Positions 1 through 11,513 of a stretch of 64,000 nt of DNA are shown piece after piece; within the stretch, counting starts at the first letter, position 1, and each line of letters begins with the position of its first letter. The notes below the pieces were generated by a model. That model was not told the origin of the DNA. It worked only from the letters and a program-made list of their open reading frames with translations, and searched no databases. A program made the translations under genes and the position numbers. The stretch is from Blasia pusilla (taxonomy: Eukaryota > Marchantiophyta > Marchantiopsida > Blasiales). The stretch is taken from assembly GCA_050084515.1 (NCBI GenBank), contig CM114272.1, forward strand, positions 28,830,001 to 28,894,000, read 5' to 3'.

Positions 1-346
1 CAATCCCATTTTGACACAACTAGATTGTATGTTATCTCTTCCAAAATATCCTCATCAACTCACTTCATATGTTCCAAACTACCATTGCCATCAACCAAGA
101 CTACTATTGTTTTACTTCTCGAGCTTTACTTTCCTTAATTCACCAACCCACTACATTATTTTTCTGTTCCCATGTTTCATTTATTATCTCTTCTCCTAAA
201 GTTGGGCCCACACAAATAAAGCATCACAAAGAGGTTTAAACATGAAAATTTTATTTTCCTAAATTAATTAATTTAATGCTTATAAAACTTTCGCCAACAC
301 TTACAAGAGAGGATTTTACATAATAGATGATTTTACTACAGAACAA
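1..346. repeat. Dispersed repeat, copy 1 (cut by window start)
   Basis: This stretch is clearly similar to 5589-5933, with the same order of segments: CAATCCCATTTT, CTCCAAAATAT-like, CCTAAAGTT(G/A)GGCCC, AGAGGTTTAAACAT and GATTTTACTA. Similarity stops just after position 346. The left end is lost at the window edge, so its class (LTR, MITE or other) cannot be told. Confidence 0.65.
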
Positions 347-1289
347 CGCTTCTATCCTAGTGTGAACCTACTACTGTTCTATTGTTTCGTAGCGTCGTAC
401 GTTAGGCTATGAGGGTTGCGATAGTATAAATGGAGTTATAATGAAAAAAAACATTATAATGGAAGTTAAATTAAGTAGAATTTAATTTTCAATTCCAATG
501 GGATCATCTAAACAATAATAATATATTAAGATATCCTTGATCACTTGCTCTTCAAATAATAAGAATATCCAATAGTGCAAACTTAAATTATAAAAGCGTG
601 TATATCATCTTGAAGATATGAACTATAATACAATGTGAAGCCATATTCTAGTCTTAAAACTTTATGATAGCCTATTTGGCTATGGATGCATGAATAATTT
701 TTTGCCATTCTAGTGGTATTTCTTTACATAAAATAAAATAGAAAACTTGGAAACTTGGACCTAAAACTTAGAGCGCCAAAAGTTTAGCTTTGCGGGAACA
801 TTGACAAAGTTTAACCTTTGTCGCAACAATCTCTCTTCATAATAATGACGATACTAGTGGCCCTAGCAGATAATTTATTTTTAATTAATAATTTTGATAG
901 AAATAATCTCAAGCGGATTAATTTTTCTATTTTCTCCAACCCTCATGATCTCCCAAGTAAGAAAAGTTAATCGCCCATTTTGATCCAAATATTTTTCCCA
1001 AGATTTAGTGCGAATTTCCCTCCCAACCAAGATTGAGAATTCAAAATTTTATGAAATGAAAGTCACTCTAAGACTTGTTCTTTTGAAGAATAAATATTTT
1101 GGTACCTTACTTATATTCTGGTACCCTTCCTCATTTTTTCCAAAAAATATGTAATTTCCTCTAGAAACCAAACTTGGAATTTGAACATTTTGATACTTTA
1201 TTCCCTAAATATTCAATTAAAAAAATAAATTAAAATATAAAACACATGGGGGAGAGTTGCAAATTTTTATTTTAAAATAAAAATTGATA
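347..1289. other. AT-rich intergenic, no gene seen
   Basis: Very AT-rich sequence with stops in all frames. I see no coding signal, RNA gene or clear repeat here. Confidence 0.6.
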
Positions 1290-1720
1290 TAATTTCCTTA
1301 ACCTCTTCCCCATTCAAGTTTTTGCTTTGTACATAATATAATCAAATTAGAATTCAAGAGAATTGAAAGGCTTTACAAGTGGTGATGATTGAGAACTTTT
1401 GAAAATGAGTTAGCGTCCATAATCTTGTGATTAAAATAACTTTTCTTATCTGATTTAGTTTCCAAAATTTTAAAGAAAATTCAATTCCAACAAAGGTTGT
1501 AATTTATGCTTGAAAATTACAGATATTTTCCAAAATTTTCAGTAATTCCAAAATTTTCAGTAATATTTATATTTCCACTCTCCTATTATTATCCAAAATC
1601 TTTTTTTCCCAAATTTCAAAAAATTTTCTATTTCTCCCTCCAACTAAGCTTTACATTGAAAGAAATCTTAGCTTCGTAAATATAAATATATTAATAGACT
1701 AAGTAATGAAACCCTAGTAA
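1290..1720. repeat. Tandem duplication, copy A (empty site of the MITE)
   Basis: This segment resembles 1800-2510 once the MITE at 1913-2227 is ignored. Shared landmarks in order are AAAATGAGTTA, GTCCATAAT, GATTAAA, TTTAGTTTCCAAAAT, CTTGAAAATTACA, CTATTATTATCCAA and ACATTGAAAGAA. The site GTCCATAAT followed by CTTGTGATTAAA is uninterrupted here, so copy A keeps the pre-insertion sequence. Confidence 0.6.
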
Positions 1721-1799
1721 GGGTTTAGGGTACCCTAATACTAGACCCTAATACTTCCTTCTTAAGAAATAAAATCTTTTCCTTCAATAATTTCAAGCT

Positions 1800-2510
1800 C
1801 TCCCATTCAATTTTTGAGTATAGGATAAAATTAAACATAAGTGCAAAATAACTGAAATGCTTCACATGTGGCGCTTACCAAGAACTTCATAAAATGAGTT
1901 AAGGTCCATAATCAAGGTTGCATGGATACCAAGGCATGCTCGGCTTGCATCCGAGCCCACCCATAGATCGTCACATCAACCTAGGCTGATGGGGCCCGTA
2001 CCCTTTTAGGGACCCACGGCAAGCCTGCCATAAAGGCCCAGTGCCGGCTTGAGCCCGTCCAATAGGGGCCAAGCGCGCCCTACGGGCCACGTAATGGGTG
2101 CGGCTTCGATAGCCCGAATGTATGCGGCGGGCTCTGGTGCAGGCCACGGGTACCCAGGCCTAGATGAATATAAGTCCGCGGACATGGACATATCCACGTA
2201 CACAGCCTTTGTCCGTGTGGAACCTTGTCCATAATACTATGATTAAACTAATATTTTAGATACAATGTTTAGTTTCCAAAATCTATTTCAAAATCACTCC
2301 CAGCCAAGCAAAGACTTGAAAATTACAAATTTTCCAAAACTAAGATAGCTTCCATATATTTTAGAAATACTTATATGTCCATTTTTCTATTATTATCCAA
2401 CATGTTTTTACGAGTTTTGAGAATTCATTCTAATTTTCCCCTCCAAATTAAGTGTGACATTGAAAGAATTCCTAGACTAAGCAAAATAAAAGAAAACATA
2501 TATGGTTCTT
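1800..2510. repeat. Tandem duplication, copy B (carries the MITE)
   Basis: Diverged second copy of 1290-1720, interrupted by the hAT-like MITE at 1913-2227. Both copies are AT-rich and non-coding. Confidence 0.6.
1913..2227. mobile_element. hAT-like MITE 1
   Basis: A GC-rich 315-bp island in AT-rich DNA. It begins CAAGGTTGCA and ends TGGAACCTTG, which are terminal inverted repeats with one mismatch. It is flanked on both sides by the 8-bp direct repeat TCCATAAT (1905-1912 and 2228-2235). An 8-bp target duplication with TIRs of this kind is characteristic of the hAT superfamily. It has no transposase and only short chance ORFs, so it is non-autonomous. Subterminal GTCC/GGAC repeats (CCGCGGACATGGACATATCC) fit transposase-binding repeats. 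Confidence 0.85.
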
Positions 2511-2650
2511 CAATGGAGAAACATACTTTTCATGAGGACGATTTACTTTGCAAATTGAATAAATTAATGTTATTTTTTTAATGATAATTATAAATATATG
2601 GTAACAATGAAGGAGTGATTCTTTTGTGGTGACACCTCATACCATAACAC

Positions 2651-2699
2651 CCTAAAATCACTACGTTGGAGTCTTTTACTCGAACGTAATGATTTTAGG
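2651..2699. repeat. Inverted repeat / hairpin
   Basis: Arms 2651-2667 and 2683-2699 are 17 bp with one mismatch, around a 15-nt loop. It is not next to a recognised gene and may be a remnant of a small transposon. Confidence 0.6.
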
Positions 2700-3460
2700 T
2701 AAGTAAAAGAAAACCCTAATCATTTGATTCTTTTCATGTTTCAAAGTGAAATACACTTTTCAAAGAAACCCGAATAATTTTAAGCTGTAAGCAATGGAAA
2801 AATAACATTAAAATTTTCGTCACTATGAAGGTAAGAAAAAAGTCAAAAATACAATTAAACACTCTCATCCTTTGATGAAATAATCCAAAACTAGTCTTGT
2901 TCCACGTATCATTGCTCAAAACAATGCGAATGACATACAAATCTCTTTACACAAAACCGGAGTAATTAATCTTTTCAAGAAATATAATGTCAAATTACAA
3001 ATCCTGTGTGCTACGAGAACTTTTTCCGATTTCTCTCCTACCTACATTTGAGGAAAGCGTTTTGATTTGGGCCATGATGTGGCACTATTGCCATCCTATC
3101 AAACTCCTAACATTTGCGGTTGGTCAATGCATTCCTCCAATCAGATGGTTCTATTAGGTAATGCAATAATGGATCCTCCATATCTAAATGCAAAGGTGGA
3201 TACAATATGGAATTGTGAGAGCCCTACCTAGCATTGTTCACATATGTAATGAATTCCTCCTCGGCTTCAGTGGAGAGTTATCTCCCTTCAACAAGTAGTT
3301 GGGTACACATTCCGAGAAGATATGCTAAACATGAAATAGATATTGAAGGATCTTTCCACCATCTTGGAGCTAGATCTCCAAGTTTCTTCCATTCATCTAT
3401 AAGGCATAGAACATAAAGTTTCTTGTCCGCCTCCACTTGAAGTCTTTAAGCCTTCGATAG
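2700..3460. other. Intergenic, no gene seen
   Basis: AT-rich, only short chance frames. I recognise nothing in it. Confidence 0.5.
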
Positions 3461-4209
3461 TTAATCCATAAGCGGAATCTTTCGTTGTACATACTCTAGT
3501 GAATTTTGATCCATCATATTTACTTGAACACCTCCACTTTGGATCATTGGATCATATTTTCTTGAACACCTCCACTTTGGATCTTCCTCTACATCTTGAA
3601 GGACGCGTAAAAATTGTTCACGAATGGAATTTGGCAGCCATACTTCAAAGATTGGGATGCACATTCCCCCAAAAAATGAAGATTAAAGACACAAGAACAC
3701 ATGCCAAGACTAGCATACGGAGCCAATCCAATCAACTCAAGACATGTGATGCATGTCATCCACCTCGATTCCACCAAGTTGCGAGACAAAGTAGGGTTTA
3801 TCTTCCAATCAGATCTCAGACAGGTATTCGTTTTCATCCAGTCTACAATCAAAATGGATTTCCCCTTCAATCTTACAACATCAAGGTATCAGTCAATCTT
3901 TTCACAAAAATTCATGAAGTTCACCATTAGCTCCTTCAACTCTTGGACTCTTGTTTTTTCCTCTTGCCATCTATCTAGGGCCTACTGTCCCATGTCTTTC
4001 AAGTCATGGACCATCTTCTTGTAGTTGAGTTTGAGTTTTACCTTCATTGTAGCCCTAGTTAACTCGGGTTCCAAATACTTGTTCCCTTTAGCAATTTGCT
4101 CCATCATCTCTATTCGTGATCGTGATCGATCCATCAATTGAATTTTTAGCTTAAGTTGGTAGAAGGTAAAATCAAAAATTAATTGAGAGACTTCAAATGT
4201 GGCACTCAT
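3461..4209 (-). pseudogene. Decayed coding fragment, coiled-coil-like, unknown
   Basis: On the minus strand, from 4209 downward, one frame reads a lysine/glutamate-rich, probably helical stretch (SRIEMMEQIAKGNKYLEPEL, then KKMVHDLKDMGQ). It is interrupted by a TAG and continues in the same frame with RWQEEKTRVQELKELMVNFM, followed by a TGA. The heptad-like spacing and persistence through isolated stops suggest a decayed gene with a coiled coil. At 3500-3580 a segment of about 40 bp is duplicated in tandem (CTTGAACACCTCCACTTTGG twice), breaking the frame again. I do not recognise the family. It lies on the same strand as the kinase pseudogene at 6.8-8.05 kb, but no link is shown. It could also be chance. 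Confidence 0.25.
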
Positions 4210-5588
4210 TGAGAGCTTCTCAAGATGTCATTCAGTTAACATCAATATATAATAGTATGAATCATGTGTTGGCGGGCTCTTGTATAGTTATCTCAACTTT
4301 GCTTGTAGGGATGAATGAGGTTGATGGTCAAGTACATTTAGGATAATATCTCCAAAAACATTGGTACTAGGAGCCTGCTTCCTAGACATGAATTAGGGCT
4401 TCTCTCAATATGTGATGAAGATGTTAGTGATTTTCTTGGTGTTCTTGACCTTATAATCTTGTTTGGAGTCCTGATTGTAGTAGCCCGAGTTTCTAGTCCT
4501 ATTAACATTGTACTCGAATCCATATTCATCCCATGTCCTTCAAACAGTAACATATACACAAATATTTTCCATAATTCAATCTTCCTCCCTTATTCCATCC
4601 CAATGATGATGCAACGAGATCTCCTTTTCTCTCAAACTCGTTGTCGTGTCGAGAGTTTTCCTTTGAGTAAGGACGAACCTTCTAGTTGCGGGAGACGTGA
4701 TTAATGCAAGGTGAACTCCTTAAGAAGCTCTCCATTTTCAGTACAAAACTATTATATACACTGTCCATTCGCTTACGATAGAAATCACGAATGATAGTAT
4801 CGAGACGATCACTTGTTCATAACATCGAACCCAAAAATTCCTAATTATAAAGTCTTGTAAACTATTTTACGTTTGTACACAAGAGAAATATCACAACTAG
4901 AGTTAAACCCTATCCGAGCACACCTATTAATATCCATATATCGCTATACAAGGATATACAAAGTACAAACCTATGTCCGTCCTTACGTGACAATAGGAAG
5001 AATCACCGGAGTTGGAGATTGCATGACCTGGTTCATGAATGCCTCCCCAAAGATAGATAGCTAGATAGCAAGTAAACCCTAAGATTCTCTGTCTAGGAGG
5101 AAAATCTTGACATGGTACAGATTAAAGAAAAGAAAATTGGGTACGACTCGTGCTCCATCCTTATCCACACTTAACCGACATCCTTTATTCTCCTAAAGAA
5201 TGGGTTTTGGCGGAGTTGTTCTCCCAAGAAGGGTAATCCATTCTCATTGGGAAAATAACAAGCCAAAACCATCCACTATCCCTAGCATTAAAAAACTCCC
5301 CTAATATGATAAGTCTCCCCAAATAACCATCTGAGATTAGACTCTTGAAACTCTCGAAGAATAGAACTCAACCAAATCATTTTCTCAATAGGGATAATCC
5401 ACTTTCATTGGAAGAGTAATCAAGTCAATTCCATCCACTCAAGAGCAAAAAATGAGACTCAAGAAATGAAGTAGAAGATGATGAACCCTGGAAGGTCCCT
5501 TTTCTTTATACACTCTCAAGGGATCCACAAGAGTACAAAATAGGGCCAATGTTATCTTTTGCCACACATCTTCCTTCCAAGGATTAGC
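4210..5588. other. Intergenic, no gene seen
   Basis: No coding frame I can support. A segment of about 55 bp around GGTAATCCATTCTCATTGGG (near 5230) recurs in diverged form near 5392 (GGATAATCCACTTTCATTGG), so part of this stretch is an old local duplication. Confidence 0.5.
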
Positions 5589-5933
5589 CAATCCCATTTT
5601 ACACAAGTTGATTACATCATGTTATCTCCTCCAAAATATTCTCATAAACTCACTTCAGATCTTCAAAACTATCCCAATTACCCTAGCCACCAAGTAAGAA
5701 TCCTTTTTCTTTTCTTTCATTAATAGACCAATCCCACTATTTTACCTTTTTATCCTCATATCTTATTTATTACCTCTTTTCCTAAAGTTAGGCCCGCACA
5801 AATGAGCCATCCTAAAGAGGTTTAAACATAGAATTTTCATTTTCCTAAGCTAATTTATTTAATACTAATCAAACTCTCTCTAACACTTAATGAGAGAGGA
5901 GTTTATATAGTGGGTGATTTTACTATACAACAA
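5589..5933. repeat. Dispersed repeat, copy 2
   Basis: Diverged copy of 1-346 in the same orientation, about 5.6 kb away, ending after GATTTTACTATACAACA. The sequences beyond both right ends do not match. The pair could be remnants of a non-coding element or of two LTRs, but no primer-binding site follows either copy. Confidence 0.6.
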
Positions 5934-6783
5934 TATTTCATCCATGGATCACAAGAATGCAAGGAGATGTTCAAATTTCCGCCATCCCATGCCTTTTGTC
6001 CCATCAAAGTGTGGAAAAATGGTTTGAATTCCTCCATCATGTTCCATAATATCTTCTTCAACTTTGCAAATGTGAGCAGAGGGCTTGTTGTTAGAATAGC
6101 GGATAATAGTCCTAGTGCACTAATGATCCACGTCTCGTCATTTGCTACATCTAAAGGGATTTGGCTTGTGGTAGGTGACCCAAAATCCAAGAAAACCTCC
6201 ATCACAACTTCCAATTCCAGACCATCAACTTGTGCTTCAAGTGACAATTGATCAACAATGATTGATGGCTAAGGTATAAGATTATCCATCATCTCTACTT
6301 GGGAATTCAACAAAATCACTGTTATATATTCTTCATCTCTTGTGGAAATATTGCTTGAATCCATGTATGAGAAAAGTGAAAGAATGTTTGGTTCCTGTAG
6401 ACAATACACAACAGGGCTATCAAATGTACGTTGGATAATAAACCTTGATTCAAACCATTGAATACCATACAAGTTTTTCTTTGACAAAGTGTTTATTTTT
6501 TTTGGGATTATTCTTATCAATAGACCCGCGACCCAGATAGAACAAAACTTATATATCATGGTCAAGCTCCAAACAACATGCATTTTTTTTTCAATTAAGT
6601 AGTCACGTAACTCACAACCTCATACACATGGCCATGGAAAATGCACATTCAATATAATAGCACGATCTATTCAAAAAAATAACCTTCCTTTATAAATAGT
6701 TACATAAATATGATATATATTCTAGCATAAGTTAATTATTTATCGTTTACTCCACATCGGTCTTAGGATGGGACAAAAACATA

Positions 6784-8051
6784 TTAAGCGCCATTCACAA
6801 TAGTTGTTTGTTTTTTGTTCTTGTTTAGAACACTAAATATATTGGCTTTTACATCCATAGCCCTAAGACACCTCCCTATGCCTAGTGTTGAACTCACCAT
6901 CATCTTCATATAGTAATTCAACTTGTTATTTATGAATGTAGCTCTTGAATGGTCTTTAACTCCCAATCTTTCATGGAGAGCATGACGTAAATAACCCCAA
7001 GGGAATAAACATCTAAAAAAATTCTAAAAAGTTGATCTTCCAATATAGTTGAAGCATTGAGATGCATCAAAGCATGTTTAGTTTAATCTGGAGCTATGTA
7101 TGGACTAGGATTAGGTTGGGAATGAGGATATCAAATAAAACGTACCAACTGACAATATATGCATGCTTGCTCAAATGCCTATGCAAACTTGGGATCTATT
7201 CTCCCATCAAAGACTAAAGTGTTCTACGTATAAAGTTCCTCGTGCACCCAACCATGGTTATGGAAGTATGCAAGAGTCTCAAGAAGGGCGACAGAAATAT
7301 CATCCCTTCTCATCATAAACACCTTACAGTCCTTGAAATGAGGACTATCCAACCAAACTCTAGTGGTCATTATCATCTCCATCCTCTCTAATATCTTTTG
7401 GAGCTTTCCACCATTCCAAAGAGGGAATACAAGATTAGGATTAATCAAAATAGGAAGGTCAGAAAAAGGACGAATGATTCAAGCATGCTCCCTCTAGCCT
7501 GCAACCATCTCCCTCTTCTACTCACTTAACCAAAATCCACGTACTACGTCTCAATTTCAACATCTCAGGTCAATAAACACCTTTGCAGCATATGAGTCCA
7601 AGAATGAATCTCCCATTGTTTGTATAAGCTTCAGCCTTAAGAACTTGGACTTAAATACAACACCTCCAAGCTCCTCAAAAATGAAATATGTCCTCATATT
7701 TACTTCGAATTCATGTATGCACTCCAAGAAATGGATAGTATTCTTGCTCACTAGTTTTGAATTATATTTGGCCAATCGACTTGGTTGAACCAGAAGTTTC
7801 ATCTTTTGGGTTGCAAGCCAATGTTCCCATTCTCTAGCCTTATCGACCAGTTATTATCTTATTATGGAGTTAAGGAATCGAGTCACCAATCTATCCTTAA
7901 AATTGGATTGAATCCAGTTGGAACAATTCTCTCCTTCTATCCATAGCAAAAGTATGCTCTCCAAAGCCAACGCATCTTGGTAGGCCATTTTCCAACAAGT
8001 TTTCTCCCCATCTCCGAAGGATTTGTTGATAGTGCTAGCTATCTCCACCAA
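6784..8051 (-). pseudogene. Protein kinase pseudogene
   Basis: The minus strand carries the landmarks of a eukaryotic protein kinase domain in the right order, spread over several frames with in-frame stops. From the N-terminal side these are: a glycine-loop-like FEELGGVVFKSKFL; the beta-3 lysine motif YAAKVF (near 7580); HNHGWVHEEL (near 7240) in the place of the HRD catalytic loop; YIAPD (near 7100) in the place of the APE motif; DVYSLGVIYVML (near 7000), the subdomain IX aspartate motif; and IGRCLRAMD (near 6870), resembling subdomain XI. The catalytic aspartate is replaced (HEE) and no DFG is readable. Stops follow EELYT and precede AFEQAC, and frameshifts separate 7854-8051, 7557-7802, 7224-7448 and 6784-6966. 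This is a dead copy; the subfamily cannot be named from this much. Confidence 0.5.
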
Positions 8052-8805
8052 CTTCCTTACAAAATTCTCAAACCCATCTTAGGTTCCATAAATGCACTAT
8101 CTATCTATGACCAAAGTCTTATGAAAATCTAAAAGTACCTACCAACATATCCACTCATCTCGAATTTGGGCATTGCATTGTCCAATGCCTTTCCTCTCAT
8201 TCCTCCCACTTCTCCGCCTCTTATTCTTACTCTTCTCTACATTGGCTACGGTAATCTTGTGAGTTCCGACTTCTTAGATTTCGCCTTCCTTGTCTCATGA
8301 TTATCGCATAGTATTTCACTATAATATCTGATCTTAAGTTAGATTCTTTTATTTAGTGGATTGAAAAAAATGTATTTCATGAACTCTAGAATAACAAGAT
8401 AAAGTAATAACTTCAAATATCAACTGCGAAATGTAATAGATCCCACGTTTTAAAATAACAAGGATTTTCATTATGACATAAGCAATCACAAAAAGAGCTC
8501 CTACTAGCATGTCAAAAATTGGGATAAGAAATATCCACATCACAAGTAGAATAACAAAGTTTATATGAAATGAATACATTGTAAACATCCACCAACAGTA
8601 AAAATGTCTCTTTCTATTACGTTCCACCCAAAGTACTTAGGGATCCATTGAAAATAGCGAACTCTCCCCGCAACCTCTTCTAGAAAAGCGATAGAGGCAA
8701 AGAGGCATGATAGAAATGACTTATGGAGAAAAAAGGGGGCAGTCAGGCGTTGGGCATCAAGGTGAGGCACCAGAGTTTGCCAAAGTGGGCCCTTGAGCAT
8801 CGAAA
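8052..8805. other. Intergenic, weak minus-strand frames
   Basis: Two overlapping minus-strand frames (8349-8627, hydrophobic; 8561-8800) are open but short and unrecognised. The hydrophobic one may simply reflect AT-rich composition. No gene is called. Confidence 0.4.
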
Positions 8806-9109
8806 AAAATATCTTGTCCAGACTGGACGGACAAGCCCGGGTCTAGATGGTGGGCTTCGGGGCGGGTTTGGGTTTAGACTTCAAGTGGTCTCGGGTGCGG
8901 GCCGCGGGTACCCGGGCCTACATGGATATATCCGCTGACAAGGACTTTGTCGGTATGCAACCTTGTTTGCGACTTGGGCGGGCCTTAGAGTGGGAGTCTG
9001 CACGTAGAAAAATTTCCTCCATCGATATGTTTGTCCCTTGGTCGGACACAAGTCTCCAACCATGGAGACTTGTATTCGCAGACATAGACTTTTTTTGTGT
9101 GCAACTTTC
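8806..9109. mobile_element. hAT-like MITE 6, possibly nested or doubled
   Basis: A GC-rich island with the family's 3-prime signature twice: GACTTTGTCGGTATGCAACCTTG ending at 8965, and a second GACTTTTTTTGTGTGCAACTTTC ending at 9109. The interior shares GGGCCGCGGGTACCCGGGCCTA-like and TGGATATATCCGC-like segments with MITE 1. The left end lacks a clear CAAGGTTGCA and no 8-bp duplication is evident, so the left boundary is a guess. Confidence 0.5.
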
Positions 9110-11330
9110 CCGAAAAAGGAACCCGGATTATGTATGTGTATACTTGGTTTGGAGAATATTGAAATTTCTAATACTTAAAAGTGGTAAAAGATTGAGATTT
9201 TGATGACAACATGGGTATTTTTGGAAAGGCAGTACAATAACTAGAGATGAGGGATGTACCACCATCATTTTGCTAGTCAAGTTTTTGTGTGATCTACAAC
9301 TTTCAAATGTTTTGTGAGTTTAAATTTGCAAGTCAATATCATGCAAGCCCTTTGCTAGTCCATTCTATTTTGCAACAATTATGAAGTTTGGGAATCATTT
9401 GCGAGTCTTGTCGAATTAATATGAGTCCTCCAAGATGCAAGTAATAAAATGATTCCTCACATTGCTAGTTGCAAGTGTAGATTGTAATTTGTAATCTCCA
9501 ACTTTTGTAACTCATACTTAAATTGCAAGTTATGTGAATTGCAAAGTACTCACAAATAACTTTAAATCCAATAGTTTGTGAATTCTTTGATGGTTTTCAT
9601 ACTAGTAAACTACTTGCCAAGCATCTATACTACCTTGTAAATTGATACAATAAAAAAACATATATATTATCATTTATATTATTACGGAGAGTATTGATTT
9701 GCAAATACTTTTCTGTTTGACATATGACATTGGGCGGTAGGAAAAGGTTTCACATGCTATAGGCGAGAAATTTTTTTAATTTGTATATAGTAGCATTATT
9801 CCTCAAAACAATTTTTATTTCCACACGCATCACACTAGTCCAAAACTTACAAACATTAAAAACCATGGTGATTTCTTTTTTAGGTTTTTCAAGTTTCCAC
9901 AAAAGTACAAAGTCCATATTCTCACAATAATTTCTCTTTTAAGTTTTAGAACCCCTCTTTTTTAATTTTCAAATTTCCACAAAATACACGCAAATAAAAT
10001 CCGTTTTCGTTATCTATATATTATCATTAGAGAATTATTATTAGGTGTCACGCGTTGTGATCACAACGAGTGTTAATTCGAGTTCATATATTTCGGATTC
10101 ATTTCTAACCGGATACACTATTACCCCATAATAATCCGCAAAAAACTTGGCGTGGCGCCACTACTGGAAGATCTACATTCGCCCTATCACCGAACATACC
10201 ATGCATTCGATTCGATTCGATTCGATTCATAACAAAAAAAAAACGAAATAAAAAGAAAACCCCTGACCGTACGTGAACCGCTATAACTACTTCCATCTTG
10301 TAGGTGTGAGCGTCGATATCAAGTTTCTGGCGTAGGGTTGGTCGTATGAACGTAGAGGAACCTCGAGGCCTCACACCTGTTGCTGCCATGACACTGAAAA
10401 TCGTAGATTTTGGGGTCTCCTTTGTACTCATAGTTTGACTTACCAACACTGCCAGCACCTACTACGTGATTTCTTGATGTGGGCGTTCACATGGAGATCC
10501 TTGTGTGCACAAACAGATCTGATTTGAAGGAATTCTAGAGGTTGTGCAGCTGAGCAAGACTCTTGAGAAGGGCTGCGTACATGTGGCTCCACAGTGTCGA
10601 AGATGTAGAGTTTGCGCGCAGCCTAGGCTGCGTGCATGGAGCTCTGTAGAGACTGTCGAAGATCTGTAGTTGGTGAACGAGAAGATGGTAGAGGCAACTT
10701 CAAAGTGCCTGTGTCGATTTCTGTGCCAATTGACGCTGCTGAAATCATGCTGACATACCTTCTTCGTCGATCGCAGATGATTGTTGATCTGCGCGACTGG
10801 AGAGATGCTTGCTGGTTGCCGTCACAAGATTTTGTTCTCCGCTGCTGTCTAAGCCTCTATACCCCAATCCGTTGATCCAAGTTGCCAGGGCAAATGTGCA
10901 GAGATGGATAGCGCCCTGCCTTCTACGACAGCAAACGAGAGCACACTCCCCTCACCTCCTGCTGACAGTAAACATTTGAGCTTGGAGACAAGGAGATGAG
11001 GAGCAGATTCAAAGCAGAATCGATGCAACGAGAAAAGGGAGAACGTGACACAACCTCGTGGAGTTTCTCCCGAGAATCCGAGTTGGAACTGACAGTGCGA
11101 TTCCAAAGGCAGATCTTCTTAACATGGCTAAAGTTCTGAAGCGGAACATCAGCGGGGCGGAACACAAGCAGAAGTTCGAAAGGGCAGGGAAATTCCGATT
11201 TCCAAGGGATTTCCTTCAATTCCAAGACGGCGATGCTCCCAGTTTGAAATCGAACTTGATCTACGATACGCCTGCACATGGGGCTCTCCAATCTTCACTT
11301 TCAAATGTGGAATGTGCGAATTTCAGAAAG
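9110..11330. other. No gene seen
   Basis: The sequence is AT-rich to about 10.1 kb, then GC content rises. There is a short (ATTCG)n microsatellite near 10,204-10,228. Frames of 80-120 codons occur on both strands after 10.1 kb, but they overlap one another and resemble nothing I know. Confidence 0.5.
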
Positions 11331-11513
11331 CCTCTGCGTTTTTCCTGGTTCCTCAATCTATGATTAGATCTCTTACAGCGTGTGCGGGACGCTTTGCCCG
11401 TTTCGTGGTTCCCTACGGTACGACTATATCACTTTGAGCGTAGGCGGGACGCCCTGCGTGTTTCCTGGCTCTTCCCGCGATATGACGACATATCTTTTAG
11501 CATCGGCGGGAGG
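11331..11513. repeat. Three ~60-bp tandem repeats
   Basis: Three diverged units lie head to tail: 11331-11391, 11392-11451 and 11452-11513. Each opens with a (C)TNTGC...GTTTC-TGG core and closes with GCGGGACG or GCGGGAGG. Unit lengths of 61, 60 and 62 bp do not keep a reading frame, so this is a non-coding minisatellite. Confidence 0.75.

Noticed and set aside
1-5933. Reading the repeat pair at 1-346 and 5589-5933 as LTRs of one retrotransposon
   Set aside because: No primer-binding site, polypurine tract or pol-like sequence lies between them, and the left end is outside the window.
6749-6770. CCACATCGG resembling the upstream element of plant snRNA genes
   Set aside because: The TATA-like sequence lies on the wrong side and no U-snRNA sequence follows on either strand.
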